Of a stretch of 64,000 bases of DNA, positions 1 to 23,882 are shown piece by piece. The DNA lies in assembly GCA_030268105.1 (NCBI GenBank), contig BSDZ01000078.1, positions 1,364,001 through 1,428,000 on the forward strand. Direction: 5' to 3'. The notes beneath the pieces were generated by a model that worked only from the letters and a program-made list of their open reading frames with translations, had not been told where the DNA came from and ran no database searches. A program made the position numbers and the translations under genes. This DNA is from Volvox africanus. Taxonomy: Eukaryota; Chlorophyta; Chlorophyceae; Chlamydomonadales; Volvocaceae. Numbering within the stretch: the first letter of the stretch is position 1; every line of letters starts with the position of its first letter.

Positions 1-276
1 TGATGTGCCTCACGAGGAAGTTTTGTCCGCGAAGCGCACTTCTTTTTTCTGCTGGATGCAACGTTCACGCTATCCTGGCAGGCTGTCTGATTGTTTCCGC
101 AAAGGCCGGGCTACGGCTGTCAGCTTCACACCGCGTCTCTATTTGGCGTCGGTATCAACAGTACCCTGCAGTTAGGTGCTCGTAACGATTAAAACGGATT
201 GACGCGCGCGTTTTTCCTCGTTTCATTAATAGTTTACCGTAAATTTACTGTTCAAGGACGATGGTACGGTATGCAG

Positions 277-12762
<12,486 letters not shown>

Positions 12763-12939
12763 ACCACCCATAACTAACCACTATCTAACGTTATCCTGGC
12801 CATCCAGATACCTGGTGGTGGCCCTCGAGGTACACCGAGCATCCGGCAGAGTAGCCAGCATACCCGGTGCTATCTACCCAAACCTAAAGAAGCAAGGAAC
12901 GGCTTGTCTATCGGAATCCAACGGATTCAAATTCCTTAC

Positions 12940-13043
12940 TGGCAATGAGTGCCACAAAGGCCTCTCGAGATGCTGAGTATGTAGGTGCTTCTTGCGCCTT
13001 ATTATATTGTGTTGGTGCGTGCCGTGCATGGTAGTACGACTAC
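12940..13043 (+). repeat. ~100-bp dispersed structured element, copy 2
   Basis: Has GAGTGCC, CTCGAGATGCTGA, the stem AGGTGC-TTCTT-GCGCCT and the end GTACGACTAC. It overlaps a possible last exon of gene A (12808-12976), which weakens that exon. Confidence 0.65.
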
Positions 13044-13964
13044 ACGCCACAGCATCCAAGCAGGAAATATTTCTTGGTCCGCAGGGGGGTCTGGAAGTGA
13101 CAACATACTCTGTATGTGTACGGCAGCGCACGTGCAGGTCACCAGCCATGAGCAGGCAGCAGACAGAAGCGCCGCCTTCATTCTACCTCGACTTCTCAAA
13201 TGAGCTGGGCTCTATCTTCATCCAGGCGTTCTCCCCCGTTGTGTCGCTCGTACCCTAATTATGATCCTGCTGCTGCAGTTCAAGACCTGCTGCAGTCCAA
13301 GATCTGCTGCAGTGCATCAGATAATAGCAGTGTTGATCGTCATCATCAACCATATTGGTGTGTGGAGCGGCAGTGCTCCGCTAGCGGTAGCGGCAGTAAC
13401 AGCAGTAGTCGCCTGGCACCCGACGTATGCATCAGGAAGCCATTGTTATTTATACCATTGGCAGTGCGCACGTATTTAGCAGCAGTACAAGAACAACAAC
13501 AGCAGCTCTGGCAGCATGTCATCTACATGAGCCATCAGGATCGGGTGGAAAAGCGGCGCACATTTGAAATGTGACAGTCGCGGTCATCAGTCCTGCTGCA
13601 TGCGGGAATGGCAGCAGTTCAAAGTGGGGTGTACTACTCCGCCGTCAGTTTCAAGCATGCATGCAGTTGTCGTCGGAATACATCTGATGCTCTATTTGAT
13701 GAGCAGCACCGATCGTGCGCAGGGCTCATGCGTGACAGGTGATTGCCTCTGTTCTTTCACTGCTGTGCTGTGCTGTGCTGTGCTGTGCCGGCAACTGATG
13801 ATCCATCAGGATCTATCAATAACGCATTAACAGAGCAGGGTAAAAACAGCAACAGCAGCCGTCCTTAACATGTACTTCCCACTGGCCATCACCTGCATGC
13901 CTGTTGTATCTGCCATCAGCATCTGCTGAAGCTGCATCGAGCTCATTTGGTCAACTACGTGCCT

Positions 13965-14065
13965 GTAGAAGTCGTACACGTACGGCACACGCTCCAACAA
14001 TATAATGGTGCAGAACCACCTTCTCATCAACATCTCGAGATGCCTTTGCGGGTCTCAAATACTAC
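13965..14065 (-). repeat. ~100-bp dispersed structured element, copy 3
   Basis: Minus-strand copy. Read on that strand it starts GTAGTATTTGAGACC, contains TCTCGAGATGTTGA and AGGTGGTTCTGCACC, and ends CGTACACGTACGACTTCTAC. It shares the internal TTATATTGT with copy 2. Confidence 0.65.
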
Positions 14066-17000
14066 AGTGCCGATGAAACAAGCAAGTTCCATTCGTACGA
14101 ATGGAATGTACGATAGCGTACGATAACGACCACATATATATGTACATCAGCAGCTACTCCATCGATGTCTCCTTGTTGTATCGATCTGATCATCATAAGT
14201 AAAAAATGATGACGGAGGTTGGATGGGGTTGATGGCTGGCTGGCCGCCGAAAGAGGCAAGCACTCAGTGGAAAGGGTTGGAGGCCAGATAGACCAGCAGG
14301 GGACGGGTGGGGGCGTTTGTGCGGGAGGGCGGCGGGGAAACTGAGAAACTGAGAAGGGGAGCAGGAGTGGGATAATAGGAGTGGGAAGAGCAGCATTAAG
14401 GATTTCTTGTTTCGTTAAGTACGTTTTTCGGCAGGATGAGAATTTGGAACCGGGTGTGCTGCGTGCTTGTCGCTTTAGAGCGAGGCCCCAATTACTGGGA
14501 AGTGCCTCAGGCAGGAATGAATTGAGCCATCCATCGCCAGCCGCATGCTGTTGAACTCGCTCGGTTTGCCATCCACTTGCTGACACATTTTTTAAACTGC
14601 TGTCGTCATCATATATATACAGGTACTTTGTATACTGAGCACGCACTGATTAGCAACAGATGCTTATTACATATTAAAATAGTTAGTGCCACGCACGGGT
14701 GTGGGCCATGCTAGAAGTAACCAGAAGTAGTTAGTACGGAGTGGATCGCATTTGCGCGTTGACGATTAACAAACTACGTACCTGTTGAGGTTCATTCGTT
14801 GGCCGCCCGGTACCCTCCAGAATCGATAGATCTCCCAGGGAGGCTATGCATGGATGCGATAGTTATGCATGTGTGTATGTAGTAAATTTATCCGCGACGT
14901 TGCTTGTCTGCTGCACATTCAGCAGTCAGTCTGTGGTGTTGCTTTTTCCAGCAGTTGGCGGTTATTAACCGTTAGTCGTTAGCTGTTGAATACAGAGCAC
15001 GTATTCACCAGCCAGCAGTGCCAATCCGTACATGCCGTTTCCGGTTGATGCGCTAGCGGTCTGCCTTGGTTTGCCACACGGCAGCAGCAACATGCATTAA
15101 TGGATTGGCGTACGAAGACATTTTGTTGGAGAATCTATATTATATTATATACCTAAATTGGCTATGTTCGCTGCCTATAAGCAAAAGTCTGCTTTGGATC
15201 TCCACCAGGGAATCTGTATGGCCTCCAGATTTCATGTTTAATTCTTTACGTTGCTTCTCGTTGCCAATTAGTAACAATGAACAACTGGCGTGGACGTGAT
15301 GATGGATGCTGTTCACTTGGATCGCGCGTCGTAGGGGACAGGCGGGGATAAATGCGTGAAGCAAATAGGCACGCGCGTGCGTGTATGTGTATGTCGTTTG
15401 TTTGCATGTATGTATGTACGTATGTCGCAAGGGGGGCATCCGCCAGGAACATATGCTTTATCATTGTGCGTGTGTGGCTGCTGGACGGAATGCGTTATTG
15501 TCGATGGCGGGACGTTCCGTTGCATGTTGCACTGGATGCAAATATTGCTCGGCACTTTGCACGTATGCATTATTTAGCAGTATCTTAACAAGTAGGCCGA
15601 GTGGACAAGCGCGCGAGCGAGTGAGTGAGCGAGCGCGCGAGCGAGTGAGCGTGTACGCTTGTACCTACATAAAGATGATGTTAATGCCCACATACATCAG
15701 ATCGATTCCCGCCAAAAAAATACCGGCAATTCACGTGTTACGTGCGTGGTATGTATTGTGACAACTTTCCTTCGGCCGCTGACCATTGCTGCTATTCATG
15801 ACACCTATGGCATGTTACTACTACTACAACTCGGGTTACGCGCTTGGTTGATGGATGCAATCGATTCCTGGCTGGCTGGGTAGGTACCTGATGTGGTCGT
15901 TATTCGGTTCTATTCACGGGCATTAAAAAGCAAATACATGCACTGGCCAACCCTTATCTGTCGGCTCCATTCCCTAGCTATGTGCATATTTCTGTGAATA
16001 ATGCATGTCCTCGCCTAGCAAGCCGTCTGCTGGTTGTATTCCTTGCTCCTAATGATAAGCCGCAAACCTTTGAATACACGCTCTCGCATCTATCGCCCGA
16101 TGCCCTATCTGCCGTACGTATTTGACCAACGTTTATGATGACATGTTGCGCAAATGGATGGCTGGATCACGATGATGGTGCGTGGTTACAAATTTGCGCG
16201 GGCTTTCATCGGGTGCATGAAAGGAGATTTTGTTTTTTTTGTTTCTTAGTGATTGACGCACTTTGTACGTAAGCAAGAAGAGTCCTGCATGCATACTTAT
16301 TTAATAAGCTATTGATTGTGGCATGCTCACGCACGGTTGTGAATCTGAATTCAACACGTTACAACTTGCTTGTCGCGTCTTTTGTCAGTCAGTCAGGGTC
16401 TTGTTCGCTGCTTCGCTGTTTTAGTTTAGTTTTATGTTGCAATAAAATTACTGTTGTACAGAAAGGCATATTGGTTTTAATATTTTTCGTGCGTGTACTT
16501 TGTAGGTTACGACTGTGAGTGAACATGTGCGAGTCCAAATAAACAGTAATAATTTTTGTGAATAATGCCCTTTTCAAATTAAGTACGTACGGCAACAAGT
16601 ACATAAAAGCGCGACACTTAGAACGACGGCCGGCAGCAGTGGCTGGGTAGAGGGGAGGATTACTAAAAATCTTTTAATTACTCAATCTCTCAGCAGAAGA
16701 CTCGTAACGCAGCGGAGACCAGTGCAGCAGTTATAGGTGTTTTTTTACATTTCCCTTTGTACTTTTTGAACATTCCCTGTTTGCATCCTTCAAACCATCC
16801 CGAGGGCAAATGTAGGGGCATTGCAAAAACCTTCCTTTTCTTGAACAAGACACGGAGTCCTCCAAACTCCTCGGGCGCACCATTCGCTGGATGATTGCAG
16901 TCCTTGTAATATAGGTTTGTGTGGTTTGTTTTTTCCGAATAAATTTACAGGACAGTAAGGGATGCCCTATTGGGGGGGAGACGACCTGGCCCCCCCCCCT

Positions 17001-17339
17001 TCACCGCTGTCCTAAATGCAACCCTAGCACTGGTATTGCAAGTCAGATTTATAGCTAAAATTATCAATTTGATTTCAAGCTTGCAATAATATGTTCATAA
17101 GGAATTAATGACAAATTTAAACATGGAAAGTTTTGGGCATGCCGACATCACTTTTGCGAACTTGTTATGGACCCTGGGCTTTGGAGGTACGGCGGTCCAG
17201 ATCAGGGAGATGCGAGAGCTGTAGAGTCAGGAGCTGTACTTATTTTCTTTGCTTCCCTCGCGGCTTTTGTTGTTTGCGGCCCTTGTAGGTTGTAGGTAAC
17301 TCGTGATCAGTTGGCCTTGCGATCAGTTGGCATTGCGAT

Positions 17340-17580
17340 CTGTTCGATGGACAGTCGTATAACAGCCGTCCTGCAAGCCGGCCAACTATTCAAAGAACCC
17401 TAGCAACTTCGTCAATGGCAGGCTTAAGATTGAAGAGATTAAACTTAATCTTTGATATTTATCTCGGACGCCGGCTGTCTTTGTCCGTCTATTATTCCTT
17501 GACTTATGGGCGCCAGAGCGAGCACTTAAGCTGTAAGTTTCATTCCATGATGACTTGACAAAGTTAATCAATTTTATAAA
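17340..17580 (+). repeat. Dispersed repeat with a conserved coding end, copy 1
   Basis: About 230 bp resembling 28772-28995. In the aligned frame both encode a similar C-terminus (here NPSNFVNGRLKIEEIKLNL then stop; there DPSNLLKGRLKVEAIELHL then stop). The protein family is not recognised. It probably marks the end of a mobile element. Confidence 0.5.
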
Positions 17581-18133
17581 GTGTTGAGATGTATACCACC
17601 GGACATTAGGAAGCCTGACGTTGTTACGAGAAAGTAATCGTTACATAGTGTCCGATAGTTGAAAAATGACTAAATTGTTCGGTCCGGAGTTGACACAAAA
17701 CTCGCGCGTGTAACACTACAGAATGGACGAGCGCGGGTCGCTAGCGTACTGCCGAATACAGCTACAACAACACGATTGTTGCTAGAACGGATCGCTATAA
17801 ATCCCAACTGATACACCATTAAATAACACGCCCCCTCGAGACGTTCCTAGGAACAAGTGATGAAAAACATCTCCAACCAGAAACTCTTCTTGAAACCAAA
17901 GGAAACCTCAGCCAAACGAGCTTGACTCAAGCAAAACCCGAATGCTTGCTGTTGATGTTCGATCAGAACAACTGCCTACACTGGACTTGGTTCCGGAGCT
18001 AAGGGATCTCCAATCCCTAGTGACTGCGCTATCTCTATCTATCTATGGCTTTTCTTTGTAATGTAATATATGGCGGCTCTATGTTCCTTGATTCCTAAGA
18101 ACGATTAACACTTACTTTGCCAACCCCATTTTC

Positions 18134-19963
18134 ATTATGCAGTTCCTGAACTTAATCTCTCCAAGTGCCTTAGCACATCTGCTACCATATCTGACGTCAA
18201 ACAATAGGACAGTGCAACTTCCTTCTTAGAGACTTGCTCCCGTACTCGGTGATCCTGCACGTCAATGTGCTTGGAACGAACCGACGTTATTGGGTTGTTC
18301 CCCCATGCTCATCGCCCCCTGGGAATCCATCCGAATCTCTATAGCCTCTGACCCCAAGCCCAAGTCTCCCGCCAGCTTGCGAAGCCAAAGCGCCTCCCGT
18401 ATCTGCAGCTGCCGTGGCCTGATACTCCGCCTCCATTGACGAATCTGCCACCGTGCACTGCAATTGGTTATTCCAGCTGGTGGCTGCTCCGCCTATTAGA
18501 AACATGTAGCCGGCTGTAGATTTCCGAATGGCTGGATCTCCAGCACAATCGGAATCACTGTAGCTCACCATAGCTAGATCTCCATCTCCGCCAAAGCATA
18601 GCCCGAGCTCCTTGGTACCCGCAAAATATTGAAGCACCCCCAAAGCCAGGCCCATGTAAGCCTTATATGGCTTCCCCATAAAGCGCGCCAGGATGCTTAT
18701 TGCCTGCACGATATCGGGTCTTGTGCTCGTTGCCAGGTAATTTAGTTTGCTGACAATTGCACTGACAAGTGCTGTCTGCAAGCTCCTTGTTGCCATCTTC
18801 TGCTGGCAGTACTCTAGAACCAGGAGGTAATGGAGTCGTTCACGGCTTTGCGTCTGTGAGTTGATGCCGCTGCAGCAACTCCTCAATGTACCACCGCTGC
18901 GACAGTTTTACCTCCCCATTCACTCCCCGGCTGATCTCCATACCCTTGAAGACTTCGCCTCTCCAAGATCTCGAATCTTGAAGGCTTGCCTGATTGCTGC
19001 CTTTACGCTCTTGATGAGCTCCTCGTTTTCTGAGGTGATGATGATGTCATCAATGTGCACCAGCAGGTAGATGATCTCCTTCTCATCCCTCTTGATGAAC
19101 AGCGCTGCGTCCGCTACTGACGGTTTGAACCCCAGCTTGTCCAGCTCCGCCACTAGCTCCAAATACCAGCAGCATGGGGCCTGTTTCAGCCCATAGATTG
19201 ATTGTAGAAGCTTGTATGCCTGTTCAGGATCCGCTGACTTGTAACCAGGCGGCTGCTCCATCCAGAGCTCCTCCTCTATCTCCCCATTCAGGAAAGCTGT
19301 CGAAACGTCCAGCTGGTGGATCGGCATCCCTTTTGCTGCAGCCACCACCAGGAGCATACAAAACAAAAGAAAGCGCGAGGTCGGAGCAAATAGCTCCCAT
19401 AATCAGTCCCCTCCAGCTGCTCGTAGCCACCAAACGTGCCTTAAAGAGCTCGATCCCGCCATTCTCTGCACGCTTGACCTTATTGACCCACCGGCAAGGC
19501 AATATCCGGGCACCAGCCAGTGGCTTCACAGCTCCCAGGTTCCGTTCGTGAGCTGCGCCGTGAAATCCTCATCCATGGCACGTCTCCACTCTTCAGCATT
19601 GGGGCCGTTAGTGGCCTCCTGATATGTAGCTGGCTTCAGGATTTCTTCCATGATCGCTGCATTGATCCGCCCAAACGTGACCCTGCCGTTGGGCTCATGC
19701 CTCCATTCAATTAATCGCTTTCGCTCACCTAGCGGATAGCGATGATCCTGCATATTCACATCTGCACCCCCATTGTTGTGGTCATGCTGCTGCACCAGCC
19801 CTCCACCTCTCGTAGAGTCTCCTCCATTGCCTCCACGGGACTGCTCAGTAATCTGCGTCCGGGGAAACTGTGCTGGCAGCATGCCCCCGTGCCGCTGTTG
19901 TACCGCTGTCTGGCCACTGCTAGTGGATGCACCACGGCTTATTTCAGCCACTCCCCGGCCCAT
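18134..19963 (-). mobile_element. Decayed Ty1/copia retrotransposon (RT-RNase H part)
   Basis: Read on the minus strand: a linker region ending ILKPATYQEATNGPNAEEWR (19526-19963); the start of reverse transcriptase with WVNKVKR; then LDVSTAFLNGEIEEELWMEQ, YGLKQAPCCWY and the active-site box LLVHIDDIIIT (18920-19366); RNase H with YSDSDCAGDPAIRKSTAGY and SSMEAEYQA (18287-18886); and a final stretch KHIDVQDHRVREQV to a stop at 18134-18136. The parts lie in different frames, so the element is broken. Gag, protease and integrase are not seen and no matching LTR pair was found. The order of parts identifies copia. Confidence 0.88.
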
Positions 19964-20149
19964 GCTGGTGTTGGCCAGTGCACCTCCACCAAATTTTTTG
20001 TATGTCTCCTTCGTCGATCATGCACTTTTCTGCACGTCTGGACGTTAGATACTCGTGCTGGAGTGCTTATGGAATAGCTAAGCACTCAAGTGCGTTATCA
20101 TGGACAGCGGAAGACTAAGGAGCGCCGAAGTATCCGACTTACAATCATT

Positions 20150-20345
20150 GACAGGTGAAAGTGATATGTTCAGCCATCAGAACCGATGACAGGCTGTCAT
20201 CATACGGATGATTGTGAAGCTCGGGCTTGGCTCGGGCCGAGAATATATTGATAACCTTCATCAAGATTATTGTTAAGACAAACCTGATCAGGGTTCAGCA
20301 AAAGCTTCAATGTTCTATTCGGCCGTCCTCACGCATGTTGTAGCC
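20150..20345 (-). repeat. Dispersed repeat shared with 36520-36705
   Basis: The reverse complement contains GAGGACGGCCGAATAG and CTGTCATCGGTTCTGATGGC. The plus strand at 36530-36690 has near-identical blocks in the same order. It lies just upstream of the copia remnant in that element's orientation, so it could be a terminal part of it, but no second LTR was found. Confidence 0.45.
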
Positions 20346-20500
20346 AGGCTTGAGGCAGGTGAGGTCTGTGTCCCCTTGCTGTCTGAGCGAGGGCAGGATG
20401 AACAGACTAAGCCATGTGTTCCCCCCTGCGATGTGGTTCGGCCCGGTCAGGGGCCCCAGTGCTTGTCCTCTAAGGACAAGTCCCCCACAGTGTAACACCC
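20341..20500 (+). mobile_element. LINE 3'-end fragment
   Basis: Ends CCCCCACAGTGTAACACCC. The downstream flank matches that of the larger LINE end at 58947-59403, so it marks the left part of the duplicated segment. Confidence 0.75.
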
Positions 20501-20682
20501 ATTCATATAATATGTATACCCATATATGTTCTAATTGGTATGTCTGCCTGTCGGTCTATGTATTTGCCTGCAAGTTAAGTTAATGCTAGTATACCTACCT
20601 GCATATGTATTGATCGGTCTATGTGGTGTTTATCTATTCGACTCTCTAACAAAACCTGTCTGTATGTTTCCATATGTATGTG

Positions 20683-21232
<550 letters not shown>

Positions 21233-21277
21233 TATCGATTGATCGATCTATTTATTATCATCACAATTATATATATG

Positions 21278-21306
21278 TAGGGTTTAGGGTTTAGGGTTTT
21301 AGGGTT
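21278..21306 (+). repeat. Interstitial telomere-like TTTAGGG/TTTTAGGG run
   Basis: Four tandem units, three heptamers and one octamer. TTTAGGG is the common plant and Volvox form; TTTTAGGG is the Chlamydomonas form. Confidence 0.85.
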
Positions 21307-21514
21307 CAGTTATTACATGTCTCTACTGTATGTCTATCAATTTGTATATCTGCTTATTGCAAACCCTGGTTACCGAAATAACTATTTATCTATCTATTAT
21401 GCTCTTGTTTATTTAAGGAGCAACGGGATGGGATGTAGGAGCCAGGTACACGTGCAGGTCTGGGGAAATCCACCACCTCTCCACCCGAGCCTCAGGAGCA
21501 TGCGCTCAGCTTAG

Positions 21515-22445
21515 AACCTTTTTACATGATCCGTTACGTTACTGCTTTCTGAAACGTAGGAGAGGTTTTGGGGGAAACGTGAGACAACGTGAATCGTTTC
21601 GTATACGTAGGAAATGACGTAACGTATCAATTGCGGTCGAAAGGGGTATTTATCCTCTGACCCTCCCAACGTTATCCCCAAGTTTGTTCACTTATGATAA
21701 CAGTTCCAAAGCTGTTTGCGCCACTTCACTTAAACTTCGTGAACTTGTTTCAAGTATGTTATTGCGCGGCAACGCCGGTAATCCTCTATCTAGGAAGAAT
21801 CATGGTCAAACTTATCCCAAAGCAGCATCGTTGACTTAGGGACTTCGCTTAAAACTGGTAAATTTTTACAATAACATTCATAGGGGTCAATTTGTGTCTG
21901 GATTCTACGCGCCGGGCATTGTTTCCGCTGGGCGGGACCCTAGCGATGAGCTTCCCAATTTCACGCAGCTCCTGTCACGATACAAAGTGATAGATTAAAT
22001 ATTTTGTCTACTCTTTCCAGAAAGTTACAAAATCGTGTTGCTGGCATTTTGAAGTTTGCAAGGATAATAATGTGTACCAGTCAAAACTTAATCTTACAGA
22101 CTCTAGTACAACTCATATAAGGTAAAACTGTTTTTTTCCTTATTACTATGTCTCCAGGTAAATTTCCAAGTCTAAGATAAGTTATTAGAGGCCAGAATAT
22201 TCCAACAGCTCCAACAAACACATTTGTTGTATATTTTGTATTTTATATTGTATTGTATGTTGGATTGCTCACTGGCGCCTTTGACTATGCTCAACAGGAG
22301 AACCGCGAGCCGACCCATCGTGGGGTCCTTTCATTAGGCATCTTACCCTAGAGTGATACAACACCGTGTGAATTTTGTTGGGCGGGGTCCCAGCAGAATG
22401 AAGCGCCTCAGGGGGCCCTGCCCTGTAGGATTACCCATGTCCATG

Positions 22446-22483
<38 letters not shown>

Positions 22484-23495
22484 GACGAAACAAGTTTGTC
22501 TGCATATCTGAAAAGCAACCTCTTGGCCTTATAAATTCTATACTTCATGGCATCTCGTGTGTAGCTAACAATATTCATATTAAAATAATATTCATTTGAG
22601 TACAAACAGGTTTGACGAGGTCAAGGTGTTATCGACGCTTCTCCAGCCATAGCTGCTTCCTAGGAGTGCCGCATTTCACGACATTTCAATCTGGCGTTTG
22701 ACAATTCAACCCTTCCTTTTGACGACCATCTTCCCGCCGTATGACAAGAACAAGTGCTAACGCAAATCCTTTAAGCTATAAAATTAAACTAATCGATTTC
22801 AGCGGCCTGGCTGAAGTGAAATAAGTTTGAACAAGTTTCAAAGTCCCCATTGTCATCCCAGCCCGCACTCCAACCTTTGTCTCTTACGCTGGCTGACGGC
22901 TGGGGGACGCAGGATGTGGACAGGGCACGGGGGCCGGGGGATGCGTCTGGAGGATGGGGAATGGGGGGCGGAGGGACGGGGGATATGGGACAGGGGATGG
23001 GGGGCGTGGAACGGACGGGGTATGCGGGACATGGACGGGAGATGGGGGACGGGGGACATGGATGGGGACGTGGGACGCGGACGGGGGACGGAACACGGTC
23101 GGGGGATGGGAAACGAGGATGCTGACGGGGGACAGGGGATGTGGAAGGGGGACACAAGACACAAGCAGGACAGGGGACGGGGAACAGGGACCGTGTGTAT
23201 GCATTGTCCACTGTGTGTGTGCTTTACAGGGCGTGCACACCTGTAAGCGCCTCAATGTCTCAAGGTATATATATATATATATTGGGGCATCACCCATTTT
23301 CCGGCTTCAAGGATGCTGATACAACTCTTGTTTTAATGGATTGTTTACGTTAAAGATTTCGCACATTTTAAGTGTGTGCAGTACTGTTTTCCGCCGGACG
23401 GGGTAACGTCCCACCTAGAATGGGCTGCGTATGTTGACGCACATTTCCTAGGTAACGTACGCAAATGTAACGTAGCATCTACAAGGATACTTCGG
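21515..23495. mobile_element. ~2-kb insertion in the duplicated segment, unclassified
   Basis: Flanks on both sides match a continuous stretch in gene B around 59842-59845 (CTCAGCTTAG then GGTTGATTTG), so this piece is extra here. Both ends are rich in TACGTTAC/GTAACGT words in opposite orientation, hinting at a DNA transposon. No transposase frame is seen. It contains a (GT)n run at 22448-22480 and a G-rich minisatellite. Confidence 0.5.
22910..23190 (+). repeat. G-rich minisatellite with strong strand asymmetry
   Basis: Irregular GGGGGACG/GGGGATG units. The plus strand is rich in runs of four or five G and the minus strand in C. The long Pro-rich minus-strand frames through it are by-products of this bias. 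Confidence 0.8.
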
Positions 23496-23547
23496 GTTGA
23501 TTTGTACCGTTGGAGGATATATATACCGTTTAATAATACAATTACAT

Positions 23548-23743
23548 AGTAGCGGAGTTGACGCCTTAGTTGATTCGGCAGATTCCGCTGGATGCTGGTG
23601 GTGGGTGCTGAACCTGGGAAAACCACTGATTTCGGAGAAGTCGGCATGGGAGACTGGATGAGGGTGCCCCGAAACACCGGGGAAGGTAGGGACTGCCAGG
23701 TTAGTGGCCACGGGTGATGTACCCCCCTATCCTACACACATGA
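23548..23743 (+). mobile_element. 196-bp retroelement fragment with 8-bp target duplication
   Basis: Flanked by AATTACAT on both sides (23540-23547 and 23744-23751). The homologous site in gene B (about 59886) lacks it. A longer inverted relative lies at 48797-49110. Confidence 0.65.
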
Positions 23744-23882
23744 AATTACATTCATGTTTTGTAGGTCCATATACATTATATATATTAAGTTATATTATAT
23801 ATATTATTTGTGCATATATATTATCATTATGTACATAAATATATACAAAATGGTATAATCCGTGCGATGTTCGTGCAAGCAG

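Larger units (their letters stand above)
12763..17330. other. Intergenic region, no supported gene
   Basis: No reading frame here has a convincing domain or exon pattern. Contents: CTG/CAG-rich sequence (13260-13530), a GCTGT run (about 13763-13787), a purine/GC alternating GAGC stretch (15600-15655), and two copies of the ~100-bp structured element. A 194-codon minus-strand frame at 14062-14646 lacks any family feature. Part may be the 3' UTR of gene A. Confidence 0.5.

Noticed and set aside
12808..12976. Possible last exon of gene A (frame starting YLVVALEVHRASGR)
   Set aside because: No donor of the right phase was found in the tail exon, genes B and C have no such exon, and its end lies in the dispersed ~100-bp element.
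14062..14646. 194-codon minus-strand frame
   Set aside because: No domain, no conserved copy and no splice pattern; composition is like the surrounding non-coding DNA.
22789..23297. Pro-rich secreted protein on the minus strand
   Set aside because: All three frames are similarly rich in Pro, Arg and Ser because of the C-rich minisatellite; there is no supported start or splice structure.
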